A DNA stretch of 64,000 bases from Cristatella mucedo (Eukaryota > Bryozoa > Phylactolaemata > Cristatellidae). The stretch spans positions 4,791,001-4,855,000 of the forward strand of contig WPIO01000015.1 in NCBI GenBank assembly GCA_009760855.2, in the 5' to 3' direction. This document shows, in pieces, positions 33,766 to 45,545 of the stretch. A model generated the notes under the pieces. It did not search any database and was not told the DNA's origin. It saw only the letters and a program-made list of their open reading frames with translations. Position 1 is the stretch's first letter, and each line of letters begins with the position of its first letter. Position numbers and translations under genes: made by a program.

Positions 33766-35017
33766 TCGGAACGCGAGCTCCGACAGAGTGGCTGGGCTGA
33801 AAGCAGCCGACGTCATTGGCCCCCTCCGGCAGTAAAGGAACTGTGCTGGGACTGCAGCATCCAGATCACTACCCCTGGCCTCCCTCCCGTAGTGTAATCC
33901 TCTGAGTAACGGGCAAGTGGAGAAGACAATTGTCTGGTCAGCAGATGCAGCGATGACAAAAAATGTTCAGCGATGGGTAAATCTGTGGGCGCAGTCATGA
34001 GCACCACCCAATTCGTCCATCGGGGGACTGGCTCCCTACTGAAGCCACTTTACTGCAGGGTCTCCGGTTGGAAACCCTGCTGCCTCTTGGTGAGCATGCA
34101 TTAGTTGCAGTAAACCACCACCAGTTGTTGGCTAGCTAACGGTTGCTTAGCAGAGTGGAAACGATAGCCCAAGAAGAACCTGTTTTTGCAGAACTTGTTT
34201 TGCGCGAAACGGTAGGTAGGGGCACTGGCAAGAAAGATGTGGATCCCCGCTGAGGTCGGCAGCTATCACCAACATCTTACCTGCTGCAATTTGCTTTCGG
34301 GCAAAATATTCGACAAAATCCAACGCCTTTCAACCAGATTCCTCAAAGTAGGGCACTGCTACCTTCCTGACCAAAGCAGCATGCCACGACCAGCAGCCGA
34401 GTCTACATTTTCCACTATACACTGATCGTCAGTGCGATTCAGCAGATCCATTCCTACTACTTCGCTGCAAAGATGTAGGATTGACAGCCTCGTTGCCAGT
34501 CGAGCTGCTATTTCCGTTGCTATGTGACGCCATGGATCTTATTTGTCAATTGCTTGGCTGGTCCCGACGAGCAGCACTCTGTTGCCACGCTACTAGCAGA
34601 GTAGTCATCGAACAGCACGACAACAGCAGCAAGCGGTCGAATCTGGAGGTAGCATCGGTACACATTTAGCAGTACGCCGAGTAAGAGCTGCCCAGTAGCA
34701 CTGCATGCTTGCAGTCTTGGCAATCGTGATTAGTGCAGCAGAGGATGATGTAGTAAAGCCGAAGCAGGCCATTTGCAGGTGCGGCTCCCTTCAAGAACAT
34801 TAAGTAAGCATTCATTATGGTGGCTACCGAGAAGCATGCTGTCTCAACAACTTAAGCCAATAGAACATTGAACCATAAAGTCAGCCTATGATATGCTCGG
34901 CCAACAGTGCCTATCTAGACAAGAGTGAGTGAAGGCAGATTCGAGCTATTGCTCAGTATCGTCCTTGACCTTGCCAGACCAGCCAAAACATTAAGCAGGC
35001 ACCGAGCTATGAAGAAC
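33766..35017. other. Unique sequence, faint LINE relic
   Basis: Near 34875-34930, 'AAAGTCAGCCTATGATATG...TATCTAGACAAGAG' may be a much-worn KSAYFQL...LDK block. No gene is recognised. Confidence 0.35.
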
Positions 35018-35105
35018 TAGCATATGGAAAGTGCTTAGAGATTTAGTTCTCTAAGTGTTGTATATAAACTGTCTTATTATAATTGTCATTATTATTATTA
35101 TCATG
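35018..35105 (+). mobile_element. LINE solo 3' tail
   Basis: 'GGAAAGTGCTTAGAGATTTAGTTCTCTAAGTGTTGTATATAAACTG' and (ATT)n. Confidence 0.75.
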
Positions 35106-35156
35106 TCAAGCAATTCATAGATTTTGTGTGTGTGTGTGTGTTTGCATGCGCGTATG

Positions 35157-35977
35157 AGTGCATTCTCGTTAGACGACCACATCAGCTCCACAGTCAAGTC
35201 AGCCTACTTTCAGCTACACAGCATTGCTAAAATTCGGGCTTGTTTAGATAAGGATACCACGTCTAAGTTGGTCCATGCATTCGTGACATCTCGTCTCGAC
35301 TTCTGCAACTCACTGCTTACTGGCCTACCGGCATGTGCGATCAGGCGATTGCAGCTGTTGCAAAACTCTGCAGCTAGGCTTGTCTGTCGTGAGCGGCGCA
35401 GTTGCCACATCACACCACTTCTCGCCGACCTGCACTGGCTACCAGTCAAGCAACGGATTGACTTCAAGGTTTTGTCACTCACTTTTAGGTCACTTCATCC
35501 TTTGGCTCCAGCCTATCCCTCAGATCTACTCCCCCACCAGGCCAAGAATCGTACCACCCGCTTTTTGGAATCCAACAGTCTACCAACACCTCGTACAAAC
35601 CTGAAATCCTTTGGAGACCGTGCATTTAGTTCGTATGCTCCCAAAGCCTGAAATTCACTCCCTACTTGCGTCAGAAAATCCCCTGACTTGACCACATTTA
35701 AAAAGAACTTGAAAACACCTATTTAGGACAGTATTTAGTGGGTCCCTGTGATTCGTCCTTGATGTGCTTATGCGTGCTGACACTGTGCCTGCTGCCACTA
35801 ACCACATTTGCATGCTGGCCCTGTGCATGTCACCACTAACCATGTTATCCATGCTGTTTGTTTATCAAGCATGATATTACTCACCATCCAATTGAATTTC
35901 CCTTTGCAGCAAATGTAAAGCGCCTAGAAAGAGATTGAGTTCTCTGAGGGCGCTTTATCAAGTGCATTATTATTATC
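35157..35977 (+). pseudogene. LINE family A C-terminal half, nearly open
   Basis: The longest clean C-terminal coding stretch on the plus strand: 'FSLDDHISSTVKSAYFQLHSIAKIRACLDKDTTSKLVHAFVTSRLDFCNSLLTGLPACAIRRLQ' on to 'LKSFGDRAFSSYAPKA', where W has become a stop (TGA at about 35649). Then 3' UTR, stem-loop and ATTATTATTATC. The 5' truncation abuts a (GT)n run at about 35125-35140. Confidence 0.93.
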
Positions 35978-36466
35978 AAAGTTATTCAACCTATCAAAGT
36001 AAACATATAGTGGTATCTGTTCAGCCAGAGCACTTGAACAAACGTTGCAGCCTGCTGTATCGTGTAGTACTAAACCGAATTTGCCCTTCCTGGTCCCTTT
36101 TCCTCTATGCCCACGTTCTCCTTAGCAGCTAGCTTTGTAATGTCAGATTACTACGTCTAAATTATCTTTGACGTTAGCTGGTACACCAGCAAACAGCCCT
36201 CAAGCAAACAAACACGATGTAACACGATCTTCGTCCCTGGCAAGCAGAGGCCTGTAAAGGAGGTGGTTCTGGGTTCATCCCCAAGCGCCTTCGGCAAGGG
36301 AAAATTGGCTGAAAATTGGCCTGGCCACGCACCAAGTGGCGGCAAGCAGCAGCCGGCAGCGGCTGCTGCTTGCTGCCGGCCAACCGGGTGTCGGACTCGG
36401 CTCCCACCTACCAGGCTAGCGGAGGCAGCTGCCACCTCTGCCTCTGGCTTTGCTTCTGCTGGCGGG
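35978..36466. other. Unique DNA, locally GC-rich
   Basis: The region 36330-36450 is rich in CAGC/GCTG and open in several frames; no domain seen. Confidence 0.4.
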
Positions 36467-36665
36467 TAAGTGTTATTTTCTAATTGCTGATGCCTCGGAA
36501 GTTTAAAAAATAGTAACTATTCCCTACAAACTTTGTGTTTTTTGTGACCAGGAGAGGGAATAACCTGAAATCGACCCATTTCCAATGAGAAACCCGACAA
36601 GTTAGCATCTTGCGGTTCACATTTAATCAGATATACCAGCAAGTTAATCAGAATTAACAATTATT
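36467..36665 (+). repeat. Unclassified dispersed repeat, copy 2
   Basis: Partner of 14716-14905 (shared blocks described there). Same orientation. Confidence 0.55.
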
Positions 36666-36944
36666 AACATTCGAGTAATCCAAAGTAGACTAGTCAAAGG
36701 GATCCAGACATGAGTAGATGTTCTACGTTTGCGGCTATACTGCAATTACTTTTCGAAGAAGCCCCAAACATAGTTCCCTGTCATGTTTCAGTTATACTGT
36801 CCTTAGGAACAACATTCAGAATTCAGCATTTCAAGGTGAAAGTGCTCGAACTGTATTTTTTGAGTGAGCTCCAGTTCCTCTTGGATTTTTCAAAATGAGG
36901 ATCAATGATATCGGCTCTTAGGGAATAATTCTGAATCCCATTAA
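36666..36944. other. Unique sequence
   Basis: A 62-codon plus frame (36710-36898) has no recognised domain. Confidence 0.35.
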
Positions 36945-37640
36945 GGAATGATTGGGCACACCAAGTGTGACTCGGAAATTGGAAAGCTTAACACTCAAAA
37001 TCGGCTCTGCCAGCATATCTCCTATTGCATATGCACAAAATCTATGTGTCCTGTTCCGAAGTGACCTTCCACTTGATGGCCATATAAGTTCTACAGTCAA
37101 GTCTGCCTACTTTCAGGCACATAACATAGCTAAAATTCGGGCTTGGTTAGAAGGGATATTAGATTCAAATAGGTTCAGGCATTTGTGATATCTCATCTCG
37201 ACTTTTGTAACTCACTGCTTACTAATCAACCGGTCTGTGCAATCAGATGCTTGGAATTGGAGTAAAAACTCTGCAGCTAGGCTTGTCTATCGTGAGCGTC
37301 GCAGCTGCCACATCACACCACTTCTCGCCGACCTGCAATAGGTCTCAATCAGGCAGAGTATTGACTTCACGATTCGGTAACTCACTTTTAATTCTCTTCC
37401 TTCTCTGGGCTACCCTGAAGATCTACCACCGACCAGGCTAAGTATCGCACCACCTGCTTTTCTAACTCGAATAGCTATACCTCGTACGAACCTCAAATCC
37501 TTTGGAGACCACACCTTTCGTTCGTTGGCTCCCAAAGCATGGCACTCAGTCCTACTGACATTACGACATCCCCTGATTCGGTATTTAAAAAAGCTATATG
37601 CACCGGCATATCGCGGTTATTAGTGGGTCCTCGTGATTTG
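36945..37640 (+). mobile_element. LINE family A C-terminal half, decayed
   Basis: Opens with 'MGTPSVTRKLESLTLKIGSASISPIAYAQNLCVLFRSDLPLDGHISSTVKSAYFQAHNIAKIRAWL', then frameshifts through the CNSLL, CHITPLLADLQ and LKSFGDxxF regions. The 3' UTR begins ('TTAGTGGGTCC') but the stem-loop is absent. Confidence 0.86.
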
Positions 37641-38744
37641 TTCTTTGTGCACTTATGCGTGCAGCATTAGTGGTATGCACACGGTAGATGCATTGCGAGT
37701 GCCAACACTCAGATGCACATGCAACACTTGAGCCCTGCAGGCTATCGCTTACTTGTTTCTGCTGCAAATACAGGGCAGAGGAGAACGACAGGAGTGACGG
37801 AGGTCAAGGAGTTCACGTGTAAACTAACGAGATCAAGGAAACACAGAGCCACCGAGATCCAGAGTGCTGTGCAAGAACTCAGTGCTCTATAGCAAACAGG
37901 CAACATGCTATGCTTTAGCTAGACCAACATTTTGTTCAATAGATTTCCAAAAGCGATGCTATTAATGTCGAGAGATTTAGGGCTCAATAGCCTTCTAGCA
38001 GTGAAGGCTTTTACCACGTCATTGGCAAAGCACAAGAGCTGCTGGGCTGCAGTAGCAAGCCACGTGACTACATGGTCAGCTGACCTCACTCGATCGTGAG
38101 TCAGTCACTCACAGTCAGTACCAGGCAGTGCTTCCGATTAGGTTCTTTGCTAATTGGCCTCATGTGGGCAACCGGGTCAAGATGTCGATAAACACCCGAG
38201 ATAAACGGCTGCTTAGGAAAATATCAGGACAATGCGATCGCAAGGCATCAGAACAAGGCTTTCGGTTATAGAGCTCTCCTTCATCTTTCATAGTCCCTTG
38301 GTGTGCTACAAAGCGAAACATTCCATTTTTGCTCGAGGCCTGACACCTTTATGACTAGGTGCTAGATGAGTTCGCAGTTAGTCCACGAACAAAAGTAAAA
38401 GTGCTTTCTCGAAATCAGCCCTCCGAAAACTTGGCAGCAGCAAGCAACCACAAATACTTACCTCGGGGCTTGGTCGAGTCAGGGGATCCTGCATGCATGG
38501 GTTTGTTCCAATACGATTAGTTAAACTGCTGCTGACTGTCGACCATAAATGTCTAGCTTTAAGGATCAGAATACGATTGCGAGAAAAGAAATTGAGGTGC
38601 TAATCCAGCTAATCCTCGTTTCTATAGCAGCAGAAGAGGCTGCGTGGCTACAAATCACTTGCTCAACAAAACTAACGATAAAATTAAAACAACTAACCTA
38701 CTAAAATTAATTCTATGTACTGTGTTTGGCTGTGCTGTCCTACT
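37641..38744. other. Unique sequence, no recognised gene
   Basis: Nothing supported on either strand. Confidence 0.4.
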
Positions 38745-39118
38745 CATCCTTGTGTAAGCATGCCCAAATTTTTGCAATGATACGGAGCTGATAGTGCACA
38801 AGACTTGACAGTGAAGCCCATTTGATCATATAAGCGAAAGGCCACTTTGAAAAGAAAAAACAGATTGTACGCAAAAGCTAAAGGAGATATACTGGCCGGG
38901 CTTATTCTGAACGACTGATATTCCAACTTATAAGTAACATTGGGTTTGCCTTTTCATCATTTAACCTTAGAAGGTTTTCTGTCATCCGAGTGTGAATGTC
39001 AGTAGTTCGTGCTATAAAAGAGCTAAGATTGCTGGAATGTGGTGGAAGGCAGGGAGATATCACAGCCCGGGTACAAGTGTCACGTGCATAATTGTGAAAG
39101 CTTAAAGTACAATTGGGT
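38745..39118 (-). mobile_element. LINE family A middle fragment, decayed
   Basis: Minus strand: a CFDP-like block, 'HTRMTENLLRLNDEKANPML', 'RISPASISPLAFAYNLFFLF' and 'LSAPYHCKNLGMLTQG', i.e. the segment following YADD. No 3' end. Confidence 0.72.
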
Positions 39119-39215
39119 ATTAAGAGAGGCCCTTCGCTGTGGGCAAAGCAGGATTGCCTGCAGTGGGACTTGAACCTGCTATGCTGGACATTAAGCACCT
39201 TAGTCCGGAGCTAAG
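39119..39215 (-). mobile_element. tRNA-derived SINE relic
   Basis: 'GGATTGCCTGCAGTGGGACTTGAACCTGCTATGCTGGACATTAAGCACC' has an antisense B box (GACTTGAACC) and an A-box-like end. It is a different or very worn SINE, next to the LINE fragment. Confidence 0.5.
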
Positions 39216-39714
39216 AGTGAGAGTGAATGCATGACACGTCTGCAGGTGCATGTAGAGCAGCAGCCTTTCCGTTGCAGGTTTCAGAGAACTCCTACCTCCA
39301 CCCACCCCCACCCCCTATCCTGCAAAGCAACCAACCTGGCTGTGGCACTTCCCTGTTGCTGCCTTCCACCACGTAGCCTTCTCGGAAACCGACTAGTGCC
39401 TCTAGGATAGGCTGCACAGGGGCTACCGGACCAAAAGAGCAAAAGGCTCTGGACCTTGTTAGCCTGTTTACTATCGGCATCGGCTGTGTCATTGTGCTAG
39501 AATGGACCTAGTTTGATTTTGATGTGCCTAGTGACTATACTGGTGCAGCCTAACCTTGGCAGGCAAGCTCGGGGTGGGCTTTCGGAGTAAGCATCCATTT
39601 CTTGCGGATAGCGAGCAATTTCTTTTTAGATGTACAATTAGAAAGACTCTGACGAGGCTAGCTGGGGATTGAATCTTCTGCCTGCAGCACAGCTTTAGGC
39701 TCTACAAATTGGGG
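39216..39714. other. Unique sequence
   Basis: No supported gene. 'GGATTGAATCTTCTGCCTGCAGC' near 39665-39690 may be another SINE scrap. Confidence 0.35.
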
Positions 39715-40270
39715 GTAATAATAATAATACATTTGATTAAGCGCCCTCTGAGAACTAAATCTCTCTCTAGGCGCTAGACATTTGCTGCAAAGGAAACCCG
39801 ATCAAATGGCAAGTGGTCTCATGCTTGATAAACAAGCAACATGAATAACATGGTTAGGGGGTGACATGCACAGGGTCAGCATGCAAGTGTGGTTAGTGGC
39901 AGCCTGCACAGTGTCAGCATGCATAAGCACATCCAGGACGATTCACAGGGAACCAATAAAGGCTGTCATAAATAGGTGCGTTTGAAGTTCTTTTTAAATG
40001 TGGTTAAGTCAGGGGATGTCGTAACGTATGCAAGTCGGGGTGAGTTCCACGCTTTAGGAGCATACGAACTAAAAGCACGGTCTCCATAGGATTTGAGGTT
40101 TCTACGAGGTAATGGTAAACAGTTAGTTAGATTCCGAAAAGCGGGTGGAACGATGCTTGGCCTGATGGGGTATTATATCTGAAAGATAGGCTGGAGCCAA
40201 AGAATTAAGTGACCTCAAAGTGAGCGACAAAACCTTGAAGTCGATCTGTTGCTTGACTAGCTGCAGAGTG

Positions 40271-40721
40271 TTGCAGGCCAAGCATCATACCACCCGCTTT
40301 TTGGAATCCAACAGTCTACCAATACCTTGTACAAAGCTCAAATCCTTTGGAGACCGTGCATTTAGTTCGTATGCTCCCAAAGCCTGAAACTCACTCCCGA
40401 CTTGCGTCACAACATCCCCTGACTTGACCACATTTAAAAAGATCTTGAAAACACCTATTTAGGACAGCATTTAATAGGTCCCTGTGATTCGTCGTTCATG
40501 TGCTTATGCCTGCTGACACTGTGCCTGCTGCCACTAACCACATTTGCATGCTGACCCTGTGCATGTCACCCCTAACCATGTTATTCATGTTGTTTATTAA
40601 GCATGATATTACTCACCATTCAATTGCATTTCCCTTTGCAGCAAATGTAAAGCTCCTAGAAAGAGATAGAGTTCTCTAAGGGCGCTTCATCAAGTGCATT
40701 ATTATTATTAATATTATTGCA
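40271..40721 (+). mobile_element. Nested LINE family A insertion with target duplication
   Basis: Plus-strand, 5'-truncated copy from the HQAKHxTTRFLESNSL block to the 3' UTR, stem-loop and (ATT)n. The host LINE reads ...GAGTG-TTGCA before it (40271-40275) and TTGCA-CCAGC after it (40717-40721). Intact copies have GAGTTTTGCACCAGC, so TTGCA is the target-site duplication. Confidence 0.9.
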
Positions 40722-41175
40722 CCAGCTTTAAGCGCCTGATTGCACATGCCGGAAGCTCCAGCAAGCAGTGAGTTACAGAAGTCAGGGATGTCACAAATGC
40801 ATGGACCAACTTAGATGTGGCATCCTTATCTAAACAAGCCCGAATTTTTGCAATGTTATGCAGCTGAAAGTAGGCAGACTTGATTGTGGAGCTGATATGG
40901 TCGTCTAACAAAAGGTCACTTTGGAACATGACACCTAAATTTCGTGCAGATTCAACAGGAGATGGGCTGGCACAGCCAATTTCGAGCGTCAGCCTTTCCA
41001 ATTTCTCAGTCACACCTGGTTTGCACATAACTAGTAAGTTAGTTTTATTATCATTTAATTTAAGAAAATTTGCTGCCATCCATGTGCGGATGTCATCAAT
41101 ACATGCAGCAAGTGAGTTGAGAGAATTTTAGGTGCTCGAAGGGTGGGAGGGATCAAAGCAAAGGTACAAGTGAGT

Positions 41176-41366
41176 GTCATAAATAAATAATAAATAAATC
41201 CTAGCTGATTAAACAGCCTCTTTTTGTATAGCAACAGAAGAGCCTTTACGGCTACCACCACCGCTTGCAGTGGCGATAAAGAATCGCCCACCGCAGGAAT
41301 CGAACCCACGACATCGGGGCCGAGGTCGTGAAAGCAACCGCCTTACCTAAAGTGCCATCACGTCAT
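41176..41366 (-). mobile_element. Nested SINE-A with target duplication
   Basis: Complete minus-strand SINE-A with an (AAAT)n-type tail, inserted in the sequence encoding the YADD/QLY region. GTCAT occurs at 41176-41180 and 41362-41366. The uninterrupted LINE at 62170 reads GTGTCATCCGCATAG, confirming GTCAT as the duplicated target. Confidence 0.93.
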
Positions 41367-42345
41367 CCGCATAGAAGTGAAAGCCAAGATTGTGCTTGGC
41401 AATCACACCGGCAAGAGGGAGAGTATAAACCGTGAAAAGAACCGGACCTAGCACGGAGCCCTGAGGTACCCCATATTTCAGAGATGCCTCGGATTATCTT
41501 TGTCCATTCACGTCAATACTCTGGAGTCTCCCACTGAGGTAGGACCTGAACCATTGCAGAGCAGTGCCAGTGATGCCCAGGTGAGATGAGAGGCGCTCAA
41601 GAAGAACTTGATGATCGATAGTATCAAATGCTGCCGAAAAATCGAACAACACAAGCAGAGACAGTCTACCCATGTCTGCATTCCTAAGTAGGTAGTTATA
41701 CACTGAAGCAATGCTGACTCTGTGGAATGATTGAATCTAAAGCCAGACTGGAACTTACGATCATGGTTTGAAGTTTCAATATATGAGTTCAGCTGGTCTG
41801 CCACGACACGTTCCAGTGTCTTTGATAGGAAAGGTAGAAGGTGGGCAGCAGTTGCTTGGTTAAGTTAAGTTCTCTTCGTCTAGTGTCGCTTTCTTGAGAA
41901 GTGGCCTGACTACAGCTTTTTTGAAAGGTGCTGGGACATGATCTGAGGCTAATGACATGTAATTGATGTTAGTTATGCATGACAGCAGCAGATCAATGCA
42001 ACGTACGAGCAGGACAGTGGGAATAGGGTCCAGAGGACTTGTTTCTTCGATTGGGATATGAACTTCAGGACGAGATCACTAGTGCTGCTTAAATGTAGAT
42101 ATCGAGGTGCAGCCAGGAATCGATGGACAGCATTCTAGGGGGGATGCTGCCATCGCAGGGATGAACTCCCTGATCTTGTCTATCTTATGGAAAAAGAATC
42201 GAGAGAAGCCATCAGCTAGATCATCACAAGGATCATCAGGTAAGGACCTAATCTAGGAGCAGTTGAGGAGATGGTCGATCGTTGACATCAGCATTTTTGG
42301 ATTGTGCCTGTGATTCAACAATGTTTTTATAGAAGCTAGACTTGG

Positions 42346-42549
42346 GTACCTGTTTCTTTTTGTGTGGCTTCTAAATAGGCTTCCGGGCGGCTTGTCAAAG
42401 ACACAGCTGCAAGCTCTCGAAAGATGCCATTTAATAACGTTTTTAGACTGGTTAAAGATCTCTTATGCGAAAAGCATACCCAGCAGGCCGAGTCGGATTC
42501 GATTTCCAGAAGAGGCTATCATTAATTTTAGAAGAGGCTACCTTATTTC
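42346..42549 (+). mobile_element. Possible fragment of another LINE type
   Basis: The reading 'LSKTQLQALERCHLITFLDWLKISYAKSIPS' resembles the 'LERCHLRxILxIxW' C-terminal block of other non-LTR retrotransposons. One short match only. Confidence 0.3.
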
Positions 42550-42776
42550 TATGAAGTTTATGTGCCTATGCATGCTGCCACTGTGCATGCTGCCACTAAC
42601 CATACTTGCACCCTGACCATGTGCATGTCACGCCTTACCATGTTTATTCTTGTTGTTTATTGAGCATGCTAGCACTAACCATTCGTCCGTGCTTTCTTTA
42701 CAGCAATTGTAGAGCGCCTAGAAAGAGATTGAGTTCACAGAGGGCACTTAATCAAATGTATTATTATTATTATTAG
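42550..42776 (+). mobile_element. LINE family A 3' UTR and tail
   Basis: 3' UTR from 'TTTATGTGCCTATGCATGCTG' to the stem-loop (TAGAGCGCCTAGAAAGAGATTGAGTTC...GAGGGCACTTA) and ATTATTATTATTATTA. Confidence 0.92.
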
Positions 42777-42956
42777 GGTGAAGGTAAATGAATACCCCGG
42801 GCAGTTCAGCTGAACCGAGTAATTTTCAGGTCCGGCTCCTCAAGAGGCCAAGTGGGGTACTAAAAAGACAGTCCGTACTATACCTACTTTGCCACTCCTT
42901 TTTTTGAGTCGGTCTCTCGAGGTTGTGGTGGGTGTTATTTGCACTGCGTCTTCACA

Positions 42957-43092
42957 GAGAAGGTAAGGTGATCACTCTTCACCATCCTGTCGTGGGCTTA
43001 AGTTCAGAAGTGGGCAATTCCTTATCAGCCACAGTAAGCAGTGGTGAAGGCCGTAAAGGTTCTTCTGATGCTTTATAAATAAGGACGTTAAA
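42957..43092 (+). mobile_element. SINE-A, diverged copy
   Basis: GAAGGTAAGGTGATCACTCTTCACC head, CGTGGGCTTAAGTTC (worn B box), GCAGTGGTGAAGGCCGTAAAGGTTCTTCTGATGC, and AAATAAGGACGTTAAAACAATC. Confidence 0.75.
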
Positions 43093-43109
43093 ACAATCTA
43101 CGCTTTACT

Positions 43110-44035
43110 TTAATAATAACATTAACACAATTGTATAGCACCTTCAGTGAAAATCTCTATTGATTTTGTATATGCTGTGAATGAAGCATGATCGATGGTT
43201 AGTGGTAGGTAGCATGTTCAACGTCAACAAGCATAACATAGTTAGTGGTGACATGCACATGGTTAACATGCAAATATGATTAGTGGCAGCATGTGCAGTG
43301 TCAGCACGAATAAGCACAGCAAGGACGAACGGATCAGACGGCCGACTAAAAGCTGTGATAAATATATGCATTTTTAGTTTTTTTTTTAATGTGGGCAAAT
43401 CAGGAGCTGTCGTAAGGCAGGTCGGGAGTGAGTTCCAAGTTTTGGGAGCACATGAACTAAAGGCATGGTCTCCAAAGGATTTGAGGCTTGTACGAGATAT
43501 AGATAAACAATTAGATTCCAAAAAGCAGCCGGTACGATGCCTAGCCAGGTGTGGGAGTAGATCTGATAGGTAGGCTGGAGCCAGAGAATGAAGGGATCTA
43601 AAAGTGAGCGACAGAACCTTGAAGTCAATGTGTTGCTTGATTGGGAGCCATTGCAGATCGGCGAGAGTGGTGTAATATGGCAACTGTGCCACTTACAACA
43701 GACAAGCCTAGCTGCAGGGTTTTGCACCGGCTGTAAGTGCCTGATTGCACAGGCTGGTTGACCAGCAAGCAAGGAGATACAGAAGTCGAGACGGGATGTC
43801 AAAAATGCCTGGACCTATTTGCATGTGGTATCCCTGTTTAGGCAGCCTGGATTTTAGCAATGTTATGTAGCTGAGTAGGCAAACTTGTCTGTGTAGCTGA
43901 TTTGGTCGTCTGGTGAAAGGTCACTCTGGTCAACAGGACACTTCGATTTCGTGCATATGCTGGCAGAGCCGATTTCGAGTTAGGATTTCCAATTTCCTAG
44001 TCACACTTGGTTGCCCATAGCAAGCTGGTCGCATC
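43110..44035 (-). pseudogene. LINE family A C-terminal half and 3' end
   Basis: The minus frame 43144-43692 (182 codons) is open from 'ADLQWLPIKQHIDFKVLSLTFRSLHSLAPAYLSDLLPHLARHRTG' through 'LKSFGDHAFSSCAPKTWNSLPTCLTTAPDLPTLKKKLK' and past the usual stop into the 3' UTR. Upstream, 'MTSRLDFCISLLAGQPACAIRHLQ' is in another frame. The tail is worn ('AATTGTATAGCACCTTCAGTGAAAATCTCTA'). Confidence 0.9.
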
Positions 44036-45089
44036 GTAGTATCCTATTAAGGTCCTTCAGGAACCCTCCCCTCTGCCAGCATACAGCACTTATTATAGAA
44101 ATCAGCTCAACAGGCTGCTAAACTGTTGCAAGATTCGGTCCATTCGCTGTTACAAGCTGCATATAGATCTTAAAAATGAGCATGATATACCAGATAATTA
44201 ACATGTTTTCTTTCCAGTAATTAATACTCGGAAAGTGTTCTTTTGGAGAAAGCATTCTTTTGGAATGTGACACATATGTTAACCGATTATCATTATAATT
44301 CGAGTTTATAAAATTCCAAGAGTGCTGCACTCACCATTCATCTACTTGACCAGTCGTGAGCAGTCACCCAGGGCCTGTGCTTGGCACGGTTGCCGATGGA
44401 GGGGGTGTGGAAGGAATAATCATGAATGGGCTTCATTGTCTTTGGCCACCAAGCCACACACCCTGTACCGTGCCACTTGGGCAGCATCAATCGAGCACCT
44501 ATCGGTAATCGACCGTGTGCTGGAGCAACACGGGCCCCACACTGAAGCAAGCCCGACCCACAATGGCCCATATGCAGTGAGTATCAGCCACACAATGGCC
44601 AACATACCATGACTGGCAGAGCAGAAAGTCCCCAGTCGAACGCCCGGGAGTTCTGGGCTCTGCGTGGGCATCTGAGAGTCAGGAGGTAGCTAAACCAAGA
44701 ACTAGGACATACTTAGTGGGCAAGGAATGCAACCCCCCCCCCCCCCGATGGCCGTTTAGGCTTGCTCTTCTTCTGCTATGCAAAATGAGGCTACTATATC
44801 AGCTAATATTTATTCAAGCTACAAGCGTCTACAGAGAGGTCATTGGAAAAACAAAAGCTAGCAATAAGTACCGACCGCACAAGCCAGCACAAACTGGCAG
44901 GTTGCCAGCGACTTTTATGTAACTCATTTATGAGGCAAGGCAACGGGAGGGTTTGGCGCCAGCTGTTACGCCCCACCCTTTTCCTTCGCCGACTTGAGAT
45001 AGTGCAAGACCAGATATTCTCGGGCAGGGAGAGTGGAATGATAAAACTGGTTTCACTGGTAAACTAACGTTCATTTCTAATATTATTCT
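44036..45089. other. Unique sequence with a C14 tract
   Basis: C tract at 44733-44746. The following 'GGCCGTTTAGGCTTGCTCTTCTTCTGCTATGCAAAATGAGGCTA' (to about 44806) is a truncated SINE-A 3' half. No gene recognised; the 44322-44922 frames have no known domain. Confidence 0.45.
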
Positions 45090-45155
45090 CAATAGAGAAC
45101 TCATATGAAGCACCCCCAGATAACCAGATCTCTTTGAATGGACTTCACAGGCTAT
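45090..45155 (-). mobile_element. SINE-B type tail
   Basis: 'ATATGAAGCACCCCCAGATAACCAGATCTCTTTGAATGGACTTCACAGG' is a worn antisense SINE-B/LINE tail. Confidence 0.5.
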
Positions 45156-45545
45156 AATAATATTAATAATGATTACATTCGTAAAGACCCCCGAGGATAA
45201 AAAAAAAATCTCTTTCTAGGCACTTTATGTGCTGTAAACGAAGAATGTCAAATTGCTCAATGATAACATGAAAAGTGTTAGTACTAAAAAGCATGTAAAA
45301 GGACGATTCACAAGACCTGCAAATGCTGTGAGGAAAAGTGCATTTCAGCTTTTAATTTTCATCAAGTCAGGAAATGCCATGACGTCAGTCGGTGACGAGT
45401 TCCAAGCTTTGAAAGCACAAACTCACGGTCTCCAAAGCATTTCCGGTTGGTTCGAGGCACTGCTAAACGACTTGAGTCAGAAGAGCTGGTGATACGATGC
45501 CTAGCCTGACCAGGTAGGCTGGAGGGACGAAGCATATCAAGCAAC
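45156..45545 (-). mobile_element. LINE family A 3' end, diverged
   Basis: (ATA)n-like tail, 'TTCTAGGCACTTTATGTGCTG', a shortened 3' UTR, and antisense coding 'FGDREFVLSKLGTRHRLTS' preceded by 'GQARHRITSSSDSSRLAVPRTNRK'. Confidence 0.78.

Larger units (their letters stand above)
39715..42345 (-). mobile_element. Long LINE family A with two nested insertions
   Basis: A 5'-truncated copy running from the block before the polymerase (antisense end about 42345) to the (ATT)n tail at 39715. Readable pieces: 'LSLLVLFDFSAAFDTIDHQVLLERLSSHLGITGTALQWFRSYLSGRLQSIDVNGQ' (41494-41703; D to F next to the first Asp but the palm core is kept), and 'MAANFLKLNDNKTNLLVM' through 'CAIRRLKLVQ' (40714-41079), then C-terminus and 3' UTR (39730-40270). 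It is interrupted by a plus-strand LINE (40276-40716) and a SINE-A (41181-41361), both with 5-bp target duplications. Many frameshifts. Confidence 0.9.
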
